Of a DNA stretch of 64,000 nucleotides, positions 1 to 8,948 are shown in pieces. Source of the stretch: an uncultured Dehalococcoidia bacterium. Its GTDB lineage: Bacteria > Chloroflexota > Dehalococcoidia > Lucifugimonadales > UBA3495. Position 1 is the first letter of the stretch, and each line of letters starts with the position of its first letter. The stretch is taken from the NCBI GenBank assembly GCA_958296445.1, contig OY282565.1, positions 3,149,570 through 3,213,569 on the forward strand, given 5' to 3'. The translations under genes were made by a program, and so were the position numbers. The notes under the pieces are model-generated. The model saw only the letters and a program-made list of their open reading frames with translations. It ran no database searches and was not told the origin of the DNA.

Positions 1-1837
1 GTCGGCCGTTGGTCATCACGCCGACATTATTCTGCCGGTAGTCGAAGCTAGGCTCCAGATTCGTCCATAGTTGCTCGGCATAGTCGGCCCTCGGCGACTC
101 GGGCGGTTCAGCCGCCCAGAGCTTGAATTCGTAGGTGTCCCGTATTGGGATGCCCTCGAATAGCGTGTTGTCGAACGTGTCGTGGATGGATCTTATGTTG
201 GCGAAGTGAGTAATTCCGTATGCGCTGAAGAACTTGTCGGCGTTGCCGTTCCTGACCGCGTTCAGGTAGTCGTAGCTGTTCACTAGGCCGTCAAGATTGA
301 CTACGGGGAAGCTGGAAAAATAGCCGATTCTTCCCGAGTCCCACGAACCTACGATGGCGTCTTGAGGGAGAACGCGGTTCATCACTTGGGTGGCGCCTAG
401 GTATGACATATCCCAAGCGCGGGAGGGGGCGGTGTAATCGGCAGTTGTCCGGTCTACGTGGGCGAAGCCGGCGGCGACGCTGCTATAGGGAATTAGCGTC
501 AGAACCGCGACTGCGACCACTGCCGGTTTCAGCACTTTGGCTGCGGTCTCCCATCTGGGTTCTATGAACCTTCGGATTAGATAAATGGCGACGTAGCACC
601 GGACTGGAATTATCAGCGCCATCAATAAGTAGGCCGGTACGAAGTACCATTCGGCTCTTCCCCAGACAGGATGCACAGTTAGAACGGACTGCGTGAATTT
701 CGCTAGGTGTCCGACGGCAAGGCTGGACACGGCGACTAGGAAGATTAGAAACAACCAGTCGGGCTTGCTGGGGGAGCGGCGGACAAGCCACCAGACGAGC
801 AGGGCGTATAGGCAGACTTCTACGGCCGGCAACAGGGTGTCTGACAGCGGCAGGGTGTAGCCGGATATGCGGATTTGGAGGAAATCTTGGAGGTTTTGCG
901 TGACGCTGAAACCGGGTTCCCGCTCGATGCATTTTGGCCCGTACAGAGTCTGGGTGAGGTCGGGTAGGCGTCCGACTTCGCCATCGAAACAGAGTTGCGA
1001 CCAGGCTTCTTTCATTGCGCCGCTAACCGGCACGAACCCGCCGAAGACGATACGGTTATAGGCGAAGTAGATTAGTCCGCCGAGGCAGGCGCCTATAAAT
1101 GGAACTAAGACGCGGCGGTTAGCGCGGGGGGGCGGGGGGGCGGATATGCTGCGCGGCTTCAGCCATACTATCAAGGCGATGCTTGCGGTCGCAGTCAGAG
1201 ATACGGCTAGGAGTTCCAGACGAACCCAGGGCAGGATGAAGGCGACGGCGGCCAGCAGGGGTGACCAACGGGCAGGGTTTCTGGCAAACAGGCTCAGGGC
1301 GAGGAAGAGGGATCCGAGGGCAAAACAGACGGCCGCGGCTTCCATTCCCAAGTAGAGGGCGCGATGGGTGTAGAGGGCGGGCAGCGCGGCGAACAGGAGG
1401 ATCCAGGGCAGCCGGGACAGCCATGCAGCCAGGGCTATCATCGCTACGCTGCCTGCTATCAGCATAATCTCGAGGGCCTTGATGGCAGCGAGCGCCGGCC
1501 CGGGGTCGAAGGCCCAGTAGAGAGGCGTTAGCAGCAAGGCCCAAACGGGATGATACCCGTTGGTCTGCGTTATGCCGCCGTCGAAGGTTGAGAACTGCCC
1601 GGCGGCTAGGTTTTTCGCTATCTGAAAGTAGTAGAACGCATCATCGTTGTTGAACCCGGCGACAAAGTTGACTATATCGGAATGGGAGAGCAGGTAATAG
1701 GCGAAAAACCCGCCGTAGGATAGTATGGCGGCGAAGAACAGTGCGAAGGGCAGATTGCGGCAGGGGGCAGGGATACGCTGATACGCGCTGAGCAGGGGCG
1801 CCGTCCGTTTGGCGGCGGTTTGGTATAGGGAACGCAC
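1..1837 (-). CDS. GT-C-type multi-pass membrane protein, 3' end outside the window
   Basis: The reading frame is open from a GTG at 1837 to the window edge, about 612 residues with no stop. GGAG lies 7 bases upstream of the GTG and supports this start. The product is a multi-pass membrane protein. An early DDAFYYFQIAKNLAAG motif (the acidic DD typical of GT-C lipid-phospho-sugar glycosyltransferases) is followed by FDGGITQTNGYHP, many hydrophobic segments, then a soluble part with VVNLDGLVNSYDYL. The same motifs occur in the same order in the two large plus-strand proteins at 38.4-43.1 kb, so it is a distant copy of that family on the opposite strand. From the family it probably transfers sugars from a polyprenyl-phosphate donor outside the membrane; the substrate is unknown. 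The C-terminal cassette found in its relatives would lie outside the window. Confidence 0.8.
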   Translation of the reverse strand, partial: MRSLYQTAAKRTAPLLSAYQRIPAPCRNLPFALFFAAILSYGGFFAYYLLSHSDIVNFVAGFNNDDAFYYFQIAKNLAAGQFSTFDGGITQTNGYHPVWALLLTPLYWAFDPGPALAAIKALEIMLIAGSVAMIALAAWLSRLPWILLFAALPALYTHRALYLGMEAAAVCFALGSLFLALSLFARNPARWSPLLAAVAFILPWVRLELLAVSLTATASIALIVWLKPRSISAPPPPRANRRVLVPFIGACLGGLIYFAYNRIVFGGFVPVSGAMKEAWSQLCFDGEVGRLPDLTQTLYGPKCIEREPGFSVTQNLQDFLQIRISGYTLPLSDTLLPAVEVCLYALLVWWLVRRSPSKPDWLFLIFLVAVSSLAVGHLAKFTQSVLTVHPVWGRAEWYFVPAYLLMALIIPVRCYVAIYLIRRFIEPRWETAAKVLKPAVVAVAVLTLIPYSSVAAGFAHVDRTTADYTAPSRAWDMSYLGATQVMNRVLPQDAIVGSWDSGRIGYFSSFPVVNLDGLVNSYDYLNAVRNGNADKFFSAYGITHFANIRSIHDTFDNTLFEGIPIRDTYEFKLWAAEPPESPRADYAEQLWTNLEPSFDYRQNNVGVMTNGR

Positions 1838-1887
1838 AATGAGTCTCCGCGGGGGGTAGGGTTGGCTCAGCCGTGTATGCGGGGGGA

Positions 1888-1916
1888 GGGCGCACGGCTG
1901 TGCGCCCCTACGGGGT
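1888..1916. repeat. R1 hairpin repeat, single copy
   Basis: The 20-base core GGGCGCACGGCTGTGCGCCC, an 8-bp perfect stem with loop GGCT, is followed by CTACGGGG. It sits in the short gap between two minus-strand genes. About 27 copies of this element occur in the window, singly or in arrays. Confidence 0.9.
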
Positions 1917-1938
1917 GGGGGGGTTAGGGGGGGTGGGG

Positions 1939-2940
1939 TTACAGGGCGAGCAGTTTTTGGGCGTTTTTCCATAGGATGGCTTCTTTTTCGGCTTGGGTCA
2001 GGGTTTGTTGGCGGATGATCCAGGATACGGGCCAGTCTATGGCCATGTCGGCGGGCCAGTCGGTGCCGAATACTATGCGGTCGGCGCCTACGGTGTCTAT
2101 TAGGTAGCGGAGGGCGGGTTCGCTGTGGGTTAGGCAGTCGTAGTAGAACTTGTTGAGGTAGGCGCTGGGGGGCTGCTGGATGTGGGCGCGGGCTTCGCGG
2201 CGCACTTGCCAGCCGCGATCCATGCGCCCGATGCCGTAGCAGGTGTAGCCGCCGCCGTGGGCCAGGATTACTTTTAGGTCGGGGCAGGCGTCCATTACGC
2301 CGCCAAAGACTAGGGTGGCGAAGGTGATGGCGCGGTCGGCTAGGTTGCCGATGGTGTTGGGCAGGTGGTAGCGGTTGCTGCGGGGGGTGACTACGGTGTC
2401 GCCGCCTTGGTGGATGAAGAGGGCGGCGTTTAGCTGTTCGGCGGCTTTCCAGAAGGGCATCAGGTCGGGGTCGTCGAAGGTGCGCCCGTGAACGGTGTCG
2501 TCGAGCATGGCGCCTTTCAGGCCGAGGTCGCGGGTTGCGCGCTCGAGTTCGGCGATGGCGGCGTTGGTGTCCTGCATGGGGAGGGTGGCGAATCCGGCGA
2601 AACGGTCGGGGCGCTGGCGCACCATTTCGGCGACTTCGTTGTTGGCTTCTTGGCAGGCGGCGATGGCGTCGTCGGGGGCGGGGAAGTGGTAGTAGCCGAT
2701 GAAGGTGGAGATTACCTGGACGTCCACGCCTAGGGAGTTCATATCGGCGAGGCGCTGGGCGGTGTTCCAGCCGAAGGCCGGGGAGAGGGGCTGGGTGCGG
2801 CCGCCGATGCCGTAGATTAACTGGCCGTCGGGGTTGCGGCGGGCGGTTACGCCGTGCCAGGGTTCGCCGCGGTGCAGCGTTTCCAGCATACAGTGGGGCA
2901 TTAGGTGGGCGTGGATGTCTATGCTGCGCATTTTTGTCAT
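1939..2940 (-). CDS. Amidohydrolase family 2 (ACMSD-like metal-dependent hydrolase/decarboxylase)
   Basis: This 333-residue protein is a TIM-barrel amidohydrolase of the family that contains aminocarboxymuconate-semialdehyde decarboxylase. Visible metal-site residues are H10 and H12 (IDIHAH), H177 (FIHQGG), H228 (LAHGGGYTCY) and D294 (FGTDWP). Members usually hydrolyse or decarboxylate small aromatic or carboxylic acids in the cytoplasm; the substrate here is unknown. It is transcribed with the next paralog (2977-3942), 36 bases upstream of it. ATG 2940 has a distant GAGG; ATG 2931 would match the MRxIDIHAH starts of the paralogs. Four paralogs lie in this window as two tandem pairs. Confidence 0.9.
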   Translation of the reverse strand: MTKMRSIDIHAHLMPHCMLETLHRGEPWHGVTARRNPDGQLIYGIGGRTQPLSPAFGWNTAQRLADMNSLGVDVQVISTFIGYYHFPAPDDAIAACQEANNEVAEMVRQRPDRFAGFATLPMQDTNAAIAELERATRDLGLKGAMLDDTVHGRTFDDPDLMPFWKAAEQLNAALFIHQGGDTVVTPRSNRYHLPNTIGNLADRAITFATLVFGGVMDACPDLKVILAHGGGYTCYGIGRMDRGWQVRREARAHIQQPPSAYLNKFYYDCLTHSEPALRYLIDTVGADRIVFGTDWPADMAIDWPVSWIIRQQTLTQAEKEAILWKNAQKLLAL

Positions 2941-2976
2941 TTACGTATTTTGTCCTCTAGGGGGATATTTGGGGGG

Positions 2977-3942
2977 CTAGAGGCCGAGCAGGGTTTGGAT
3001 GTTGCCGCCTAGGATGGCGTCTTTTTCGGCGTTGGTGAGTTTGGTCATATCGCGCACCCAGGAGACCGGCTCGTCTAGGGCCATATCGAAGGGCCAGTCG
3101 GTGCCGAAGACTATGCGCTCGATGCCTACCTGGTCAATGAGCATCCGCAGGGCGTCCTCGCTGTGGGTTAGGCAGTCGTACCAGAAGCGGTTTAGGTAGC
3201 GGCTGGGGGGCTGGCGGAGGTGGGCGCGGGCTTCGGAGCGGACTTGCCAGCCGCGGTCCATGCGGCCGGCGCCGAAGCAGGTGTAGCCGCCGCCGTGGGC
3301 GAGGACTACCTTGAGGCCGGGGCAGGCGTCCATCACGCCGCCGAAGACGAAGGAGGCGAAGGTGACGGCGCGGTCGGCGAGGTTGCCGATGGTGTTGGGC
3401 AGGTGGTAGTTGTCGCTGCGGGGGGTGACGATGGTGTCGCCGGCCTGGTGGATGAAGATGACGGCGCCGGAGGCTTCGGCGGCTTTCCATAGGGGGAGGA
3501 AGGAGGGGTCGTCGTAGGTGGCGCCGTTTACGTGGTCGCCGATCATTGCGCCTTTGAGGCCCAAGTGGGCGATGCTGCGGTCGAGTTCGGCTACGGAGGC
3601 GGCGACGTCTTGCATGGGGAGGGTGGCGAATCCGGCGAAGCGGTCGGGGTGGTCTTGGGTTAGGCGGGAAACGTAGTCGTTGCACTCGCGGGCCATAGGG
3701 GTGATGGTGGCGGCGTCGCGCTCGTAGAAGTAGAAGAAGGAGTTGGTGGAAAGGACGTGGACGTCGACGTTGAGTTCGTCCATTTCTTGGAGGCGCTGCT
3801 CGGGCGTCCAGGTGGTGCGGGGGGTGTATTGGTGGATGGGGAGCATTTCGGCGGAGGAGATGCCGTGCCAGTCTTGGCCTTGGTCCATAGCCTGGAGCAT
3901 TCCCTCGGGGCTGATGTGGGCGTGAATGTCTATGGTTCGCAT
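2977..3942 (-). CDS. Amidohydrolase family 2 (ACMSD-like), paralog 2
   Basis: A 321-residue paralog of the downstream gene. It starts MRTIDIHAH and keeps all metal ligands: H7 and H9, the internal His of FIHQAGD, the His of LAHGGGYTCF and the Asp of FGTDWPFDM. The shared block VMDACPxLKxxLAHGGGYTC and the C-terminal THSExALRxLID stretch show that all four copies descend from one ancestor. It likely forms a two-gene operon with 1939-2940. Different residues around the active site (NSFFYFYERD here, TFIGYYHFPAP in the neighbour) suggest the copies have different substrates. The reaction cannot be assigned from sequence alone. Confidence 0.9.
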   Translation of the reverse strand: MRTIDIHAHISPEGMLQAMDQGQDWHGISSAEMLPIHQYTPRTTWTPEQRLQEMDELNVDVHVLSTNSFFYFYERDAATITPMARECNDYVSRLTQDHPDRFAGFATLPMQDVAASVAELDRSIAHLGLKGAMIGDHVNGATYDDPSFLPLWKAAEASGAVIFIHQAGDTIVTPRSDNYHLPNTIGNLADRAVTFASFVFGGVMDACPGLKVVLAHGGGYTCFGAGRMDRGWQVRSEARAHLRQPPSRYLNRFWYDCLTHSEDALRMLIDQVGIERIVFGTDWPFDMALDEPVSWVRDMTKLTNAEKDAILGGNIQTLLGL

Positions 3943-3967
3943 CGGGCGGGGGGGCTCCTGCGTTGTT

Positions 3968-4615
3968 TCAGCTTTGGTATTCTATGCGCATAATTGCGAC
4001 GTTTTGGGCGGTGGCGGATTGGCGGAGTTCGTCGGGTATGGTTTGGGCGGCGACGATGGCGTGGGCGGTTCCGCCGGTTATGCGGGTGAGGATGTCGGCG
4101 CGTTCTCTGGCTCTGGCGATGTCGCGCTGGTCGGCGGTGATGGAGGCTTCGACGGCGGCGTGGTTGTTCTGCTCGTCGGAGATGATGATGTCGGTGTCGA
4201 GGATGCTTTCGATTTCGCTGATGGATATTTCGTTTCTGCTTCTGGCGCGGTTGATGGCGCTGTCGAGTTCGCGGGAGAGGGGGTCGTTCTGGCTTAGGGC
4301 GATGCGGGGCGACTTGAGGGCGAAGATGTGTATCGCCCTTTCCCGGACGCGGAAGCGTATGCTGCGCTCGTAGTCGTTGCCTCTGAGGTCTGCTACGTTG
4401 CCTTCCAGTCGGCCCAGTCTGCGGTTCGTTTGATCCCGGAATTGCACGAATTCGTCACGGAACTGGCTGAATTCCTCTTGGAATTGCTCGAATTTTGCTG
4501 GTAGCTGTAGCAGTTCTTGGGTTAGGAGGTGGCGCAGGACTTCCTCCCGGAATTGGGGATGCTGGATTATGGCGTCAATCAGGTCTTGGGCCGTTTCGAT
4601 TTTTATGTCTTTCAT
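3968..4615 (-). CDS. Coiled-coil protein with PD-(D/E)XK nuclease-like C-terminus
   Basis: A 215-residue protein without signal peptide or membrane segment. Residues 1-85 are charged and helical, with a repeating FRDEFxQF pattern typical of a coiled coil. The C-terminal half carries DIIISDEQNNHAAVEASIT followed by a DIARARERADILTRITG helix. This resembles a family common in cyanobacteria and Chloroflexota with a degenerate PD-(D/E)XK fold (D...ExS...R.RRA). I assign the fold by motif memory only. No operon partner is obvious: it lies 25 bases upstream of the amidohydrolase pair on the same strand. Confidence 0.6.
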   Translation of the reverse strand: MKDIKIETAQDLIDAIIQHPQFREEVLRHLLTQELLQLPAKFEQFQEEFSQFRDEFVQFRDQTNRRLGRLEGNVADLRGNDYERSIRFRVRERAIHIFALKSPRIALSQNDPLSRELDSAINRARSRNEISISEIESILDTDIIISDEQNNHAAVEASITADQRDIARARERADILTRITGGTAHAIVAAQTIPDELRQSATAQNVAIMRIEYQS

Positions 4616-4723
4616 TGGCGGCTCTTTTTCCTTATGTTGGGTTTATTTTAACACGGACAGGGGGATGGTGGCGGCCGGTTTTGGGGGTTGGGGGGCGGGT
4701 TGGTGTGGTAAACTTGCTTTGTT

Positions 4724-6022
4724 ATGGAACGGAGTATGGAGCGGATACTTACTACGCACACCGGGAGCTTGCCCCGGCCTCGGGGTATGCTTGATTTGTT
4801 GCTTCGGCAGCAGGAGGGGCGGCTGGGGGATGAGGGGGATCTGCGGCGGGCGGTGCGGGATGCGGTGGCGGGGGCTGTGTCGCGGCAGTTGGAGTGCGGG
4901 TTGGATGTTATCAATGACGGCGAGATGGGGCGGGTGGATTATACCGTTTTTGTTAAAGATTTGCTGACCGGGTTTGAGGGGGAGAGCTTGCCGCCGTTGG
5001 GCGCGGGGGATGATGAGTTCCCGGAGCTGGCCGAGTTGCTGCGGCCCTTTGCTTCGCCTTTTCAGACGCGCCCGGCCTGCGTTGGGCCGGTGGAGTGGAA
5101 GGATTGGCCGTCTTTTCAACGGGATTTGGATAATTTGGCGGCGGCCCTTGGGGGAGCGCAGGATGGGCGGGAAACTCAGGGCAACGGGGAGGGCCAGGAT
5201 GGGCGGGCGGCGGCCCTTCAGCAAGCTCGGGATGGCAGGGAAGGGCAGGATGGGCGGGCGGGGGCCATTCGGCAAGTTCAGGATGGACGGACAACGCAGG
5301 ATGGGCGGGCGGGGGAGCAGTGCGCGGAAGTGTTTATGACTTCGCCTTCGCCGGGGCAGATTGCCCGGTTTTTGCAGAACCGGCATTACCCGGATGATGA
5401 AGCCTATCTGTATGCGCTGGGCGATGTGATGCGGCGGGCGTATGAGGCCATTGTTGGGGCCGGGTTTCTGTTGCAACTGGATTGCCCCGATTTGGCGCTC
5501 AGCCGCAGCACGGTGTTTGCCCATTTGAGTCTGGAGGAGTTCCGGCGGGTTATACGGATGCACGTTGCGGCACTGAATTATGCCGTCGCCGCCATTCCCG
5601 CCGACCGGATGCGGATGCATTTGTGCTGGAGCAGCACTATGGGGCCACACCATAACGATGTGCCGTTGCGGGACATTGTGGACATTGTGCTGGAGGCCAA
5701 GCCGGCGGCTTTTTCTTTTCCGGCGGCCAACCCGCGGCACGGACACGAATGGAAAATCTGGCAGGACATCGAGCTGCCGGAAGGGAAAACGGTCATTCCC
5801 GGAATGATTGACTCTACGTCTAATTTTGTGGAGCATCCCGAATATGTGGCCGAGCGCATTGTGCGCTACGCAGGAGTGGTGGGGCGGGAGAACCTGCTGG
5901 CCGGGGTGGACTGCGGGTTTGGGACTTTCGCGGGAAGGCTGCAAGTGGATTCCAAGATTGTGTGGATGAAGCTGGCTTCGCTGGTGGAGGGGGCGCGGCT
6001 GGCTTCGCGGGAGCTTTGGTAG
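4724..6022 (+). CDS. MetE-like cobalamin-independent methionine synthase C-terminal-domain family protein
   Basis: This 432-residue protein matches the catalytic barrel of cobalamin-independent methionine synthase and related zinc thiol-alkyl transferases. It opens with RILTTHTGSLPRP and has the zinc ligands H299 and C301 (MHLCWSS) and C397 (GVDCGFGTF). Stand-alone members of about 370 residues act on varied thiols; the substrate is unknown. Residues about 145-200 are a low-complexity insert of degenerate QDGRAG units absent from the family, which explains the extra length. ATG 4724 agrees with family N-termini; ATG 4736 is an alternative. A TAAACT box ends 9 bases before 4724, so the mRNA may have almost no leader. 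Confidence 0.85.
   Translation: MERSMERILTTHTGSLPRPRGMLDLLLRQQEGRLGDEGDLRRAVRDAVAGAVSRQLECGLDVINDGEMGRVDYTVFVKDLLTGFEGESLPPLGAGDDEFPELAELLRPFASPFQTRPACVGPVEWKDWPSFQRDLDNLAAALGGAQDGRETQGNGEGQDGRAAALQQARDGREGQDGRAGAIRQVQDGRTTQDGRAGEQCAEVFMTSPSPGQIARFLQNRHYPDDEAYLYALGDVMRRAYEAIVGAGFLLQLDCPDLALSRSTVFAHLSLEEFRRVIRMHVAALNYAVAAIPADRMRMHLCWSSTMGPHHNDVPLRDIVDIVLEAKPAAFSFPAANPRHGHEWKIWQDIELPEGKTVIPGMIDSTSNFVEHPEYVAERIVRYAGVVGRENLLAGVDCGFGTFAGRLQVDSKIVWMKLASLVEGARLASRELW
5158..5322 (+). repeat. In-frame low-complexity insert in the MetE-like gene
   Basis: The unit CAGGATGGGCGGGCGG occurs several times in degenerate form, giving QDGR and RDGR repeats in the protein. It resembles the tail of intergenic R2-type repeats (for example GACAGGATGGGCGG near 55610), suggesting that intergenic repeat DNA spread into the gene without breaking the frame. 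Confidence 0.75.
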
Positions 6023-6220
6023 GGATTCTTGATGCGGGAATGGCGGGATGGCGCGATGACGGAGAAAATTGCGAATTTACTTCCGCAGTCTGTCCAGTAA
6101 CGTAATTCTGAGTAAAGCGAAGACTCTTGGCTTGAGCAGTGAGACCCTTCGCTTCGCTCAGGGTGACAAAAGGGAATTTCAGGGTGACAAAAGGGAGTTT
6201 CTCAATGGCGGGATGGCGCG
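6023..6220. repeat. Intergenic repeat DNA (R2-type)
   Basis: No gene is seen. It contains GAGACCCTTCGCTTCGCTCAGGGTGACAA-like R2 sequence in inverted orientation, and GGATGGCGCGATGAC occurs twice, once at each end of the gap. Confidence 0.7.
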
Positions 6221-6925
6221 ATGACGCTACGGCGCGATGATTCGCTGGCGGCTTATTTGTATAGTTACCGGGATAAGGACGGGGGCAGGCAGGATTTGTT
6301 GTGGGCTTTCCGGTTGGTGGCCGGGGGGGTTGGCTGCCGCCGGGTTTTGTATCCTGGCAGTTATGTGCATATCACTCCTTCGCTGGTGTTTCCTGAGGTT
6401 TGTTATGTTGATTCGGTTAAGGGTGTTGGCGCGGCGCTGGCGGCCCCGGCTTTGGCGGAATATGTTGATGGGCATAAGGATTATTGCGGGGATGCGGTTA
6501 TCCGGTGTTGGGAGGGGGATTACCGCGGTTTTGGCGGGGAGCCGGCGGGTTCCTTTGACTTGCTGATTTCGCTTAATGCCGGTTTTATATCGCAGCACTG
6601 CGGGCATTTTCTTAAGCCGGGCGGTTTTCTGCTGGTGAATAACGAGCATTATGACGCGGCCCGCGCTTGGGTTGATTCCCGCTATCAACTGGTGGCGGCT
6701 CTGGAGGATGGGGCGTTGAATCCGGCTGATGCTCTGTCCGGCAACTCGACTTGGTTCAGGACGGCGAAGGGGGAAGTTTTGACGCTGGCGATGGTGGAGT
6801 CGGACGCCGAAAGGCCGCCTAGCAAGGCACGTTTTCGGCTGGCGCGGGAGGCGGAGGCGTATTTGTTCCGGCTGGATTCGGGTGTTCGCGGGGATGACGG
6901 GGACGGGTTGATGGCGGGGGCGTGA
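6221..6925 (+). CDS. Probable class I SAM-dependent methyltransferase-like protein
   Basis: This 234-residue soluble protein has a Rossmann-like pattern. VLYPGSYVHITPSLVFP aligns with the first glycine motif, VCYVD ends in the acidic residue at the end of strand 2, SFDLLISLNAGFI resembles motif IV, and FLKPGGFLLVNNEHYD looks like the 'LKPGG' motif of class I methyltransferases. The glycine-rich loop is atypical, so activity is uncertain. The stop codon overlaps the next gene's GTG (GTGA), indicating translational coupling with the membrane protein. The ribosome site is weak and the start is the first ATG after the repeat. Confidence 0.6.
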   Translation: MTLRRDDSLAAYLYSYRDKDGGRQDLLWAFRLVAGGVGCRRVLYPGSYVHITPSLVFPEVCYVDSVKGVGAALAAPALAEYVDGHKDYCGDAVIRCWEGDYRGFGGEPAGSFDLLISLNAGFISQHCGHFLKPGGFLLVNNEHYDAARAWVDSRYQLVAALEDGALNPADALSGNSTWFRTAKGEVLTLAMVESDAERPPSKARFRLAREAEAYLFRLDSGVRGDDGDGLMAGA

Positions 6926-7410
6926 AACCAGTAGGCGTGTCGCGGCATATTCCGCGTATTCGTTGCGGGGTTCGGGCGCCGTTGCCGGCGGTGGGCGGGC
7001 TGGTGGGCGCGGGGCTGGCGGTGGCTGGCTCTGCCGGGCCGTGGGCCAGCGTGGCGGGTGAACTGCACGTTGGCGGGGAGGTTGAGCGGTTTCAGGTGGG
7101 CGGTATGTTGGGCGACGGGGTGTTTACGCTGGCGTTGGGCGCGGCGGCCGGGGGGCTGATTCTTTGGCGGGTCTTGCGGGGGCGGGCCAGCGGGTTTGTT
7201 ACCGGGCTGTCGGCGCTGTTGTTGCTCATCGCGGCGGTTACCGGGATGCTGAACTGGCTGGATGTCGCTAATATGCCGGGCGTTTATACGCCGGGCAAGT
7301 ATTATCATACGGACGCTCGCGCCGCTTGGGGGTTGGTGGTTGTGACCTTTGGGGCAGCGGCGGGCGCGGCGGGGATGGCTTGTCAGGTGTGGCGCGACGA
7401 ATTGCGTTGA
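6922..7410 (+). CDS. Small multi-pass membrane protein
   Basis: A 162-residue protein not recognised as a named family. It has about four hydrophobic segments: residues about 22-42, 60-82, 90-112 and 133-155. After the first comes a short loop GELHVGGEVERFQVGG, and after the third a loop WLDVANMPGVYTPGKYYHTD, probably outside. It starts on a GTG overlapping the stop of the methyltransferase-like gene by 4 bases, so the two form an operon. Confidence 0.65.
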   Translation: MKPVGVSRHIPRIRCGVRAPLPAVGGLVGAGLAVAGSAGPWASVAGELHVGGEVERFQVGGMLGDGVFTLALGAAAGGLILWRVLRGRASGFVTGLSALLLLIAAVTGMLNWLDVANMPGVYTPGKYYHTDARAAWGLVVVTFGAAAGAAGMACQVWRDELR

Positions 7411-7985
7411 TTGGTTGGGGGCTTTGCTTTGCTCGGGGTGATAGACGGCGGGGGTAGTCTTGTGGTTTTCTCAAACGCTGGTCGTTGATGGGATTGTCTG
7501 AATCAGGGTTTTCGGGGTTTTGGGGATTTTTAGGATTTTTCCCTATTTGGTAAATCTTTTAATTCGGGAAATACTGATTCATAAGGATGTGGGACTATGG
7601 CGGGATTCCCTTTTGGCGTCTTGGGCGGAGCTAAGGGTTTTGTTGGCGTGGGTGAGATTCTTCGCTTTGCTCAGAATGACAGGTCGTTGCCAGGGTGACA
7701 GATGGACGGATGGACGGATGGACGGAATAGCAGATAGTTGCTAGGGTGACAGATAGTTGGAATGACATAGATTTGCTTAGGATGATAGATGGCGGGGGTA
7801 GTTTCGTGATTTTCTCGAGCACTGGTCATTGATGGTATTGTCTGAATCAGGATTCAGATAGACAGGGTGGCGGATGGCGGGGGTAATTTTGTGGTTTTCT
7901 GTGTATACTCTGTTTTGTTCGTGGCGGTTGTTGGGGGGTATTGGGTTTGGAGCGGCTAATCGGGGGATAGGTTAGGAGGGGGAAT
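7411..7985. repeat. Repeat-filled intergenic region (degenerate R5 and R2)
   Basis: No gene is seen in 575 bases. From about 7495 to 7590 there is a decayed R5 palindrome (TGTCTGAATCAGG ... ATACTGATTCATAAG), with another R5 fragment at about 7838-7862. R2 fragments (ATTCTTCGCTTTGCTCAGAA) lie at 7655-7680, and a short ATGGACGG microsatellite at about 7703-7725. The ribosome site of the next gene (GGAGGGGGAAT) closes the region. Confidence 0.75.
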
Positions 7986-8948
7986 ATGGTTCAGGGTTTG
8001 GAGGGGGCGCAGTTTGGGGCGGGGGCGGTTGACGCGGATACGGCGGCCTTTGTTGTTGAGCTGGAGGCGCGGCTGGCTGCGGTTTCGCCGCCGCAGGAGG
8101 TGGGGATTCAGGCGGTGCGGGAGGCGGCCCGGTCGGGGCAGTCGTTTTTTGGGCCGGTGGTTCATTCGGATATTGCGGTTGACCGGGTGATTGACAGCCG
8201 GGTTGCCGATGGGTTGACGCTGCGGGTGTTCACTCCGCCGGTGGTTAGGGGCGCGTATCTGCACTTTCACGGCGGCGGCTGGGCGCAGGGGGCGGCGGAT
8301 TTGCAGGATCCGCGGCTGGAGCGCATCGCTAGGGAGTGCGAGGTTGCCGTGGTCAGCGTTGATTACCGGCTGGCGCCGGAGTATCCTTACCCGGCTGGGC
8401 CGGATGATGCCGAAACCGCCGCGCTGTGGCTGGCGGCCAACGCGAAAGGGGAGTTCGGCGCGGCGAATCTGGTCATCGGGGGCGAGTCGGCCGGGGCGCA
8501 TTTGGCGTCGGTGGCGTTGTTGCGCCTGCGCGACCGCCACGGGCTGGCCGGGGCTTACCGGGGGGCGAACCTGCTGTACGGGGCTTATGACCTGACGCTT
8601 ACGCCCAGCGCCCGGGCTTGGGGCGACCGCTATTTGGTGCTGAGCGGGCCGTATATTAACTGGTGCCTGGATATGTTCGTGGGGGCGGAAAAGCGGGCCG
8701 ACCCGGATGTGTCGCCGCTCTATGCGCCGCTGGCCGGGCTGCCGCCGGCGCTGTTTTCGGTGGGAACGGTTGACCCGCTGCTGGACGATACGCTGTTTAT
8801 GTACGCCCGCTGGCTGGCGGCGGGGAACGAGGCCGACATTGCGATTTATCCGGGGGCGTCTCATGCCTTTCCGATGATGCCGGTCAAGGCGGCCGGGGAG
8901 GCCAATGGGCGGTGTAATGAGTTTATCCGGCGGGTTGTTGGGGGTTAG
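7986..8948 (+). CDS. Alpha/beta hydrolase, hormone-sensitive-lipase-type esterase
   Basis: A 320-residue cytoplasmic serine esterase. The oxyanion-hole motif HFHGGGW lies at residues 93-99, the nucleophile is S168 in GESAG, the acid is probably D263 (GTVDPLLDD) and the histidine is H293 (GASHAF). This order and the HGGGW signature define the bacterial HSL-like family, which hydrolyses short-chain or activated carboxyl esters. AGGAGGGGGAAT precedes the ATG. No signal peptide. Repeats on both sides suggest it is transcribed alone. Confidence 0.9.
   Translation: MVQGLEGAQFGAGAVDADTAAFVVELEARLAAVSPPQEVGIQAVREAARSGQSFFGPVVHSDIAVDRVIDSRVADGLTLRVFTPPVVRGAYLHFHGGGWAQGAADLQDPRLERIARECEVAVVSVDYRLAPEYPYPAGPDDAETAALWLAANAKGEFGAANLVIGGESAGAHLASVALLRLRDRHGLAGAYRGANLLYGAYDLTLTPSARAWGDRYLVLSGPYINWCLDMFVGAEKRADPDVSPLYAPLAGLPPALFSVGTVDPLLDDTLFMYARWLAAGNEADIAIYPGASHAFPMMPVKAAGEANGRCNEFIRRVVGG

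Noticed and set aside
3134..3685. Arg/Pro/His-rich minus-strand frame within the amidohydrolase
   Set aside because: The composition is typical of an out-of-frame reading of GC-rich codons, and the amidohydrolase covers it in another frame.
4643..5944. Open minus-strand frame of 433 codons opposite the MetE-like gene
   Set aside because: A Pro/Arg/His-rich antisense shadow of a GC-rich gene; the plus strand has zinc ligands and family motifs.
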